The position numbers and the translations under genes are program-made. Below are positions 59,086-64,000 of a DNA stretch of 64,000 bases, piece by piece. The notes under the pieces were generated by a model. The model did not search any database. It was not told the origin of the DNA and was given only the letters and a program-made list of their open reading frames with translations. This DNA comes from PALSA-693 sp963780345 (GTDB lineage: Bacteria; Actinomycetota; Acidimicrobiia; Acidimicrobiales; Palsa-688): contig CAWABU010000011.1 in assembly GCA_963780345.1 (NCBI GenBank), forward strand, positions 372,001 to 436,000, given 5' to 3'. Numbering within the stretch: position 1 is the stretch's first letter; the number at the start of each line of letters is the position of its first letter.

Positions 59086-59696
59086 TACATGCTATCAGTG
59101 TTCATCTAAAACCGACAAAGATCCTCACGAATGGCGCTTTCGCGCCTCTCTATTACGTCGACACCCGCCCTTATGGTTCCCACAATTCCGAACGACTTTC
59201 GCCCGGCCCTGTGGAGGTAACCATTTCTCGTGTCTGACGCGGCAAGCCGGGGAGCCTGCCGGAGCAATCGTACCCCATACGCGTCCTGGGGCCAGCTATT
59301 ACCCGCCGGCCCCGAACTGCGGGTCCGCGCCGCCCGACCCGGCGCCCCGACCGCCCGGCCTCGATACGATCCGCGCCCCGGCCCTTCAGCCCCACAGCCG
59401 GCCCCGATCTGCGGGTCCGCTCTGGTTGCCCAGCGGCCGCCCGGCCCCCGGGGCCCCGCCCACCCCCACGTCGGCCGCCGTCGGCCGCCCCCGTCGGCCG
59501 CCCCGGCCGCCCCCGGCCCCCCGGCACCCCGGCCGCGCCCCCCCGGCCGCCCCGGCCCCCCCGGAGCCCGGCCGCCCACCCCGCGCCGGCGGTCCCCGCC
59601 CGCCCCGCCGCCCAACCCCACGCCGGCCGACCCCCACGCACACTTTCGGCTAACCCCCACCCTGGTCCCGGCGGGTGAGTGCTATTTTCCGCCGCC
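59086..59696. other. 611-bp intergenic region, strongly C-rich on the plus strand
   Basis: No gene is supported. From about 59340 to 59650 the plus strand is long CCC/GGCC strings, so any ORF here has only Pro/Arg/Ala or Gly/Arg composition. An AT-richer stretch (59086-59220) next to the whiB start probably holds that gene's promoter. Confidence 0.6.
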
Positions 59697-60491
59697 ATGG
59701 ACCGGATCGAGTGCCAGTGGTGCAAATCCCAGAACGACGCCGGCGCGACGACCTGCGCCACTTGCGGCGCCCCCCTGGACGTGCGCAACCTCGTCAGCGA
59801 CTCGGGTTGGAAGGAGGCGCCGCGACTCCGGGACATGACCGAGTTCAAGTTCTCCAACAGCACCTGCCAGGTTGAGGGCGAGCTGGTCCCGGTGGCCGAG
59901 CTCAACCTGGGCGAGGGCGACTGGGTCTTCTTCGAGCACCACGTCCTCTTGTGGAAGGACGAGAGCACGCCGCTCTCGGCCCTGCCGAGCGGCGGCGGCC
60001 TCAAGCGGATGCTCGGCGGCATGCCGATGGTGATCTCCGTCGCCCACGGCCCCGGGCGGGTGGCCTTCAGCCGCGACGCATCCGGGGAGGTGGTGGTCCT
60101 GCCGCTCCATCCGAGCATGGAGCTCGACGTGCGGGAGCACGCCTTCCTGGTCGGTTCGCACTCGCTCACCTACTCCTTCGAGCGCCTCAAGGGCATGACC
60201 AACATGCTCCACGGCGAAGGCATGTACATGGACCGCTTCGTGACCTCCGGTGAACAGGGGATCCTCCTGCTGCACGGCTACGGCAACGTGTTCGAGCGCA
60301 CCCTGGATCCCGGGGAGAAGATCCTGGTGGAGCCCGGCGGGTTCCTCTACAAGGACTCGTCGGTGCAGATGAACACGGTCCAGCTCAACGTCCGCACCGG
60401 GTTGATGCGCCACGGGATGTACATGGCCGAGATGACCGGCCCGGGCCGGGTCGGGATCCAGTCCATGTACGTTCACCACCACTCCGGCTGA
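59697..60491 (+). CDS. AIM24-family protein with N-terminal zinc ribbon (copy 1)
   Basis: 264 aa. Zinc ribbon C6, C9, C20, C23, then an AIM24/TIGR00266-like beta-sandwich (FKFSNSTCQVEGELVPVAEL, DWVFFEHHVLLWKDE, MVISVAHGPGRVAFSRDASG, GILLLHGYGNVFERTL, LVEPGGFLYKDSSVQMNTV). Function unknown; family members oligomerise as beta shells. ATG 59697 is the start because the ribbon begins there. It lies 16 bp before its paralogue. Confidence 0.85.
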   Translation: MDRIECQWCKSQNDAGATTCATCGAPLDVRNLVSDSGWKEAPRLRDMTEFKFSNSTCQVEGELVPVAELNLGEGDWVFFEHHVLLWKDESTPLSALPSGGGLKRMLGGMPMVISVAHGPGRVAFSRDASGEVVVLPLHPSMELDVREHAFLVGSHSLTYSFERLKGMTNMLHGEGMYMDRFVTSGEQGILLLHGYGNVFERTLDPGEKILVEPGGFLYKDSSVQMNTVQLNVRTGLMRHGMYMAEMTGPGRVGIQSMYVHHHSG

Positions 60492-60507
60492 GCGACGAGG
60501 AAGCCCG

Positions 60508-61416
60508 ATGACCATCACCGACGCCACCACCCCCACCTACACCTGCCGCTACTGCCGGCAGCCGAGCGACGCCAGCGGGACTGCGTGCCCTCACTGCGGG
60601 GCGCCCGTCGACGTGCGGGCGGTGGTCAGCCGGTCAGGCTGGCAGGAACAACCCGCCATCAAAGACATGGCCCGCATCCAGTTCGGCCAGTCGACCTGCC
60701 AGATCGAGGGCACCTATGTGCCCGTCGCGGACTTCAAACTCGAAGGCCCGGACTCCGTCTACTTCTCCCACCACTCCCTGCTGTGGGCCGAGACGACGGT
60801 CCAGCTGACCGCCATGCGCATGTCGGGCGGCTGGAATCGCAGCCGGGCCGGCCTGCCCCTCATCATGATGGAGGCCCGGGGCCCCGGCCATCTGGCCCTG
60901 TCGGACGACGCACCGGGGGAGGTGGTCGCCCTCCCGCTCCAGCCGGGCCAGGCCATGTGGGTCAAGGAGCACCGGTTCCTGGCCGCCACCAGCAACGTCG
61001 GCTACACCTGGCAGCAGTCGGGAATCTGGATTCAGACCGGGTCCGGCGACGACACCGAAACCCACTACCCACTCGGCATGTACGTCGACATCTTCGGGGC
61101 CGACGGCGGTCCAGGACTGCTGCTGCTCCACTCGCCGGGGAACCTGTTTCATCCGCGATCTGGCCTACGGCGAGACCATTTGCATCCAGCCCGGCGCCCT
61201 CGTCTACAAGGACCCGAGCGTCGGCATGCAGCTGCACATCGAGTACCCCAACACCGGCGGATTCGTCAACTGGCACCGCAGTTACAGCTATCGCCAGGTG
61301 TGGCTGCGGCTGTGGGGACCGGGCCGGCTGGCCGTCCAATCCGTGTTCGAGCGGCCCGAGGCGAGCAACCAGATCACCAACCACTCGCCGGCCACCACCG
61401 CGGCGTGGTAGCCTGA
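60508..61416 (+). CDS. AIM24-family protein with N-terminal zinc ribbon (copy 2), frameshifted
   Basis: Zinc ribbon C13, C16, C27, C30 and AIM24 domain as in the upstream copy (IQFGQSTCQIEGTYVPVADF, GLLLLHSPGNLF). After SPGNLF (near 61149) the frame becomes Arg/His-rich nonsense. Reading on one base later (61151) restores IRDLAYGETICIQPGALVYK. ATG 60508 has GAGGAAG upstream. Together with its C-terminal piece it gives a protein of about 300 aa. Confidence 0.8.
   Translation: MTITDATTPTYTCRYCRQPSDASGTACPHCGAPVDVRAVVSRSGWQEQPAIKDMARIQFGQSTCQIEGTYVPVADFKLEGPDSVYFSHHSLLWAETTVQLTAMRMSGGWNRSRAGLPLIMMEARGPGHLALSDDAPGEVVALPLQPGQAMWVKEHRFLAATSNVGYTWQQSGIWIQTGSGDDTETHYPLGMYVDIFGADGGPGLLLLHSPGNLFHPRSGLRRDHLHPARRPRLQGPERRHAAAHRVPQHRRIRQLAPQLQLSPGVAAAVGTGPAGRPIRVRAARGEQPDHQPLAGHHRGVVA
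61151..61411 (+). pseudogene. C-terminal part of the frameshifted AIM24 copy 2
   Basis: Continues in the shifted frame with DLAYGETICIQPGALVYKDP, VGMQLHIEYPN, SYSYRQVWLRLWGPGRLAVQ, which matches the end of copy 1. The TAG stop (61409-61411) also forms the TAGCCT -10 of the leucine leader. Confidence 0.75.
61409..61414 (+). promoter_or_regulatory. -10 element of the leucine leader (TAGCCT)
   Basis: TAGCCT ends 9 nt before the leader-peptide ATG at 61424, overlapping the stop of the upstream AIM24 gene. Confidence 0.45.
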
Positions 61417-61423
61417 CGGGGTC

Positions 61424-61465
61424 ATGACCACCAAGACCCGTCGCGACCTCCTTCTTCTGACGTAG
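61424..61465 (+). CDS. leuL: Leucine leader peptide (attenuator)
   Basis: 13 residues, MTTKTRRDLLLLT, with four consecutive Leu codons (CTC CTT CTT CTG) just before the stop. Ribosome stalling at these codons in leucine shortage is the classic signal for read-through into leuA. Stop TAG begins the first hairpin. Confidence 0.85.
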   Translation: MTTKTRRDLLLLT

Positions 61466-61526
61466 GCGAGCACCACATATCGGTGCTCGCCGAACCTCCT
61501 GTGCCCAGCGGGCCGGGAGGTTTTTT
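61465..61526 (+). terminator. leuA attenuator: leader hairpin plus intrinsic terminator
   Basis: Hairpin 1: GGCGAGCACC (61465-61474) pairs with GGTGCTCGCC (61482-61491), 7-nt loop. Terminator: AACCTCC (61493-61499) with GGAGGTT (61516-61522), inner GCCC/GGGC (61503-61506/61510-61513), then a T tract (61521-61526). Its position between leader and leuA makes it the attenuator. Confidence 0.82.
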
Positions 61527-61558
61527 CTTTGCCCGAAAGGCCTGAAAGGATCGGCTCC

Positions 61559-63262
61559 ATGGCTGCCTACGCCTATCCAACCCCGTGCGACATGCCGTTC
61601 GAGAAGTACCGCCCGAACCGGCCCTTGGCCCTTCCCGACCGCACCTGGGCGGACCGCCACCTCGACGCCGCGCCCTTGTGGTGCAGCGTCGACCTGCGCG
61701 ACGGCAATCAGGCCTTGATCGATCCGATGGACCCGGACCGGAAGCTGCGATTCTTCGAGACCCTGATCGGCATGGGGTTCAAGGAGATCGAGGTCGGCTT
61801 TCCGGCCGCCTCGCAGCCGGACTTCGATTTCATCCGGCAGATCATCGAAGAGGACCGGATCCCCGACGATGTGGCCATCCAGGTGCTGGTGCAGTGCCGG
61901 CCGGAGTTGATCGAGCGCACCTACGAGGCCATCGCCGGCGCCCGCCACGCCATCGTCCACTTCTACAACTCGACGTCCACGCTGCAGCGGCGGGTGGTCT
62001 TCGGCCTCGACCGGGACGGCATTACCGACATCGCCACCAGTGCCGCCCGCCTGGTCAAGAAGTTCGAGGCGACGGTCCCCGAAACCATGGTGACCTACGA
62101 GTACTCCCCGGAGAGCTTCACCGGCACCGAGCCCGACTACGCGGTCGAGATCTGCGCCGCGGTGATGGACGTCCTCGAACCGGCCGCCGACCGCAAGATG
62201 ATCATCAACCTCCCCAACACCGTCGAGATGTACGGGCCGAACACCTACGCCGACGTGATCGAGTGGTTCGGGCGTCACATCCCCAACCGGGACGCCATCG
62301 TGCTGAGCGTTCACCCCCACAACGACCGGGGCACCGCGGTCGCGGCCGCCGAGCTGGCCCAGCTGGCCGGCGCCGATCGGGTCGAGGGCACCCTGTTCGG
62401 CAACGGCGAACGGACCGGCAACGTCGATGTCGTCACCCTGGCCCTCAACCTGTTTTCCCAGGGCGTGGACCCCCGGCTGGACCTGCACGACATCGACCAT
62501 CTGCGCCGGGTGGCCGAGTTCTGCAACCGGCTGCCCGTTCATCCCCGCCACCCCTACGCCGGGGATCTGGTCTACACCGCCTTCTCGGGGTCCCACCAGG
62601 ACGCCATCAAGAAGGGCATGGACGCCCTGCCCGGCGACTACGCCACCTGGGAGGTGCCGTACCTGCCCATCGACCCGAAGCACGTGGGCCGGACCTACGA
62701 GGCCATCATCCGGGTCAACAGCCAGTCCGGAAAGGGCGGGGTGGCCTACCTCATGGACGCCGAGCACGGCCTGGACCTGCCCCGGGCGCTGCAGGTGGAG
62801 TTCTCCAAGGAGGTGCAGGCGGTCACCGAGGCCAGCGGCACGGAGATAAAGCCCGGGGAGCTGTGGGATGTCTTCAGCCGCACCTACCTGCCCGACGATC
62901 CCGGCATCCGCCTGCTCTCGACGGAGGTTTCGTCTGGAGGGGAAAGGGGGACGTCGGTGGCCGCCCAGGTCCTCGTGGACGGTCATCACCGGACGATCAT
63001 GGGCCAGGGCAACGGTCCGGTCGCCGCCCTCGTCAACGGCCTTCGAGCCGAGCTGGGCCTCGAGGTTTCCGTCGAGGACTATCACGAGCACGCCCTGACC
63101 GCCGGCAGCGAGGCGTCCGCGGTGGCCTACGTGCAGGCGACGGGTGCGGACGGCGGGCGGACCTGGGGGGTCGGCATCGACTCCAGCATCCTCGATGCCT
63201 CGCTGCAGGCCGTCATCAGCGCCGCCAACCGCCTTCGTGGCCAGGTGGAAGCGGAAAGGTAG
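61559..63262 (+). CDS. leuA: 2-isopropylmalate synthase
   Basis: 567 aa: N-terminal HMGL TIM barrel (WCSVDLRDGNQALIDPMDPD, FKEIEVGFPAASQPDFDFI, SVHPHNDRGTAVAAAELAQL with the metal His pair, and VEGTLFGNGERTGNVDVVTL) and C-terminal LeuA dimer/regulatory domain (about 440-567). First committed step of leucine synthesis, from acetyl-CoA and 2-ketoisovalerate. ATG 61559 is preceded by GAAAGGA. Regulated by the leader attenuator just upstream, and typically feedback-inhibited by leucine through the C-terminal domain. Confidence 0.95.
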   Translation: MAAYAYPTPCDMPFEKYRPNRPLALPDRTWADRHLDAAPLWCSVDLRDGNQALIDPMDPDRKLRFFETLIGMGFKEIEVGFPAASQPDFDFIRQIIEEDRIPDDVAIQVLVQCRPELIERTYEAIAGARHAIVHFYNSTSTLQRRVVFGLDRDGITDIATSAARLVKKFEATVPETMVTYEYSPESFTGTEPDYAVEICAAVMDVLEPAADRKMIINLPNTVEMYGPNTYADVIEWFGRHIPNRDAIVLSVHPHNDRGTAVAAAELAQLAGADRVEGTLFGNGERTGNVDVVTLALNLFSQGVDPRLDLHDIDHLRRVAEFCNRLPVHPRHPYAGDLVYTAFSGSHQDAIKKGMDALPGDYATWEVPYLPIDPKHVGRTYEAIIRVNSQSGKGGVAYLMDAEHGLDLPRALQVEFSKEVQAVTEASGTEIKPGELWDVFSRTYLPDDPGIRLLSTEVSSGGERGTSVAAQVLVDGHHRTIMGQGNGPVAALVNGLRAELGLEVSVEDYHEHALTAGSEASAVAYVQATGADGGRTWGVGIDSSILDASLQAVISAANRLRGQVEAER

Positions 63263-63273
63263 GCTGGCCGGCC

Positions 63274-63555
63274 ATGTCCATTCCCGCCGACGAACACGCA
63301 CCTCCCCGCGGTCATATCCGGGTTGTCTATCTGGGCCCGGTGGCGCCGCACTGGCGGGTGGACTCGGACTTCGGCGACCGCAGCTTGATCGAGGAGTTCC
63401 GCCAGCGGGCGCTGGCCCGCCTGTTGCTGTTGCCGCCCCACGACCCCCAGTTCCGGCGCAACCGCGAGCGGGTGGTGCGCGACGCCGAGCGGGAGAACCT
63501 CCTGCTCGACTGGGACCTCGGCGAGCCCGACGAGGATGACGCGGCTGCGAGGTGA
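63274..63555 (+). CDS. Hypothetical protein downstream of leuA
   Basis: 93 aa. HIRVVYLGPVAPHWRVDSDF, LARLLLLPPHDPQFRRNRER, acidic C-terminus. No family recognised. ATG 63274 is 12 bp after leuA. Even codon use and tight spacing support it as a real gene in the leu transcript. Confidence 0.65.
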   Translation: MSIPADEHAPPRGHIRVVYLGPVAPHWRVDSDFGDRSLIEEFRQRALARLLLLPPHDPQFRRNRERVVRDAERENLLLDWDLGEPDEDDAAAR

Positions 63556-63582
63556 AGAGACCCTCCGCATTCCGACGGCCTA

Positions 63583-63588
63583 TAGCCT
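63583..63588 (+). promoter_or_regulatory. Leaderless-type -10 element of ppk (TAGCCT)
   Basis: TAGCCT ends 7 nt before the GTG at 63596. Confidence 0.4.
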
Positions 63589-63595
63589 GGCGTCC

Positions 63596-64000
63596 GTGGT
63601 TGCCCCGCGCCTTGACCCGGTAGACGGGGTTACCGCCGCCGCCTCGGCCGGCCTCCGCATGGGCGGAGCGGATCCCGCGGATGCCGAGGGCGACCGCCGA
63701 TACCTCAACCGGGAGCTGTCGAACCTGGACTTCAACGCCCGGGTGCTGGCCCTGGCCGAGAACCCCGACCTCCCGCTGCTCGAACGCATCAAGTTCCTGG
63801 CCATCTTCGGCGCCATCACGGACGAGTTCTTCCAGGTGCGGGTGGCCGGGCTCAAGGACCAGGAGGCCGCCGGGATCTCCGGGACGGCCCCCGACGGGCT
63901 GTCGGTCACCGACCAGCTGATGGCGATCCGGGCCCAGGTGGAGGAGCTGTTCCGGCGGCGCCAGGTGACCTTCCTCGACGACATCCTGCCCCGCCTGGCC
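63596..64000 (+). CDS. ppk: Polyphosphate kinase PPK1, N-terminal part (runs off window)
   Basis: The first 135 residues contain RYLNRELSNLDFNARVLALA (usually RELSWLDFN; Asn replaces Trp), PLLERIKFLAIFGAITDEFF and QVRVAGLKDQEAAG, the N-terminal domain of PPK1. Polymerises phosphate from ATP. GTG 63596 fits a leaderless start. An in-frame ATG at 63536 overlapping the previous gene is an alternative. Catalytic histidines lie beyond the window. Confidence 0.88.
   Translation, partial: MVAPRLDPVDGVTAAASAGLRMGGADPADAEGDRRYLNRELSNLDFNARVLALAENPDLPLLERIKFLAIFGAITDEFFQVRVAGLKDQEAAGISGTAPDGLSVTDQLMAIRAQVEELFRRRQVTFLDDILPRLA

Noticed and set aside
59106..59660. 184-aa Gly/Arg-rich minus-strand frame
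   Set aside because: Produced by the C-rich intergenic tract; low complexity and no homologous motif.
60962..63301. 779-aa open frame on the minus strand across leuA
   Set aside because: Antisense shadow of a certain leuA; composition (Val/Gly/Asp/His-rich) is that of the reverse frame of high-GC coding DNA.

Overview
The window reads as chromosomal DNA of a high-GC actinomycete-type bacterium (Actinomycetota). Supporting signs are two WhiB regulators, a TatA, an F420-type luciferase-like oxidoreductase, a leucine attenuator ahead of leuA, and several start codons preceded at 6-8 nt by a TANNNT -10 hexamer, as in leaderless actinobacterial promoters. The rank below phylum cannot be decided from the sequence alone.

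Region 1 (about 6.3-29 kb, flanks 1-36 kb) is an extracellular/phage-tail-like contractile injection system (eCIS). Recognisable parts are a PAAR-like tip (minus strand), a DUF4255 cap protein, an AAA+ ATPase, sheath, tube, tail assembly protein, DUF6760 protein, a 1004-aa DUF4157 protein, a second tube protein with tandem repeats, a LysM baseplate protein, a VgrG/gp5-like spike, a gp25-like protein, baseplate J and a gpI-like tail protein. Accessory genes follow: a lysine/alanine-rich repeat protein, a duplicated Cys-cluster (YkgJ-like) protein, an FG-GAP propeller, and a divergent pair of likely cargo proteins that share an LQxTAGNxA motif. Outside these lie membrane and secreted proteins: a zinc-ribbon/TM/discoidin-like protein and two paralogous Ig-like/TM proteins, one on each side of the locus, each next to a secreted repeat protein (RTX-like on the left, propeller/PKD on the right). 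Regulators of SARP/MalT, NarL-like and LAL-LuxR type bracket the locus. Capsid, portal, terminase, integrase and T6SS membrane-complex genes are absent.

Region 2 (36.4-64 kb) is mostly housekeeping: icd, an LLM oxidoreductase and mdh; an iron-type ABC transporter with an upstream inverted repeat; a minus-strand group of GH2 glycosidase, SCP2-like protein and poly-gamma-glutamate hydrolase-like protein; a MoxR ATPase with a VWA partner; two TrkA-type potassium channel regulators; an AbiEi/DUF559 pseudogene; a macrodomain protein; whiB genes; glutamate formimidoyltransferase; tatA; a pair of zinc-ribbon AIM24 proteins; leuA behind a leader-peptide attenuator; and the start of ppk1.

Six genes are interrupted: five by frameshifts (near 2480, 4320, 45900, 49230 and 61150) and one by an in-frame TAG (55857). 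Two of the frameshifts lie exactly on runs of six G. This may be residual sequencing or assembly error, or real decay. The split genes are given as halves, each with an explanation.
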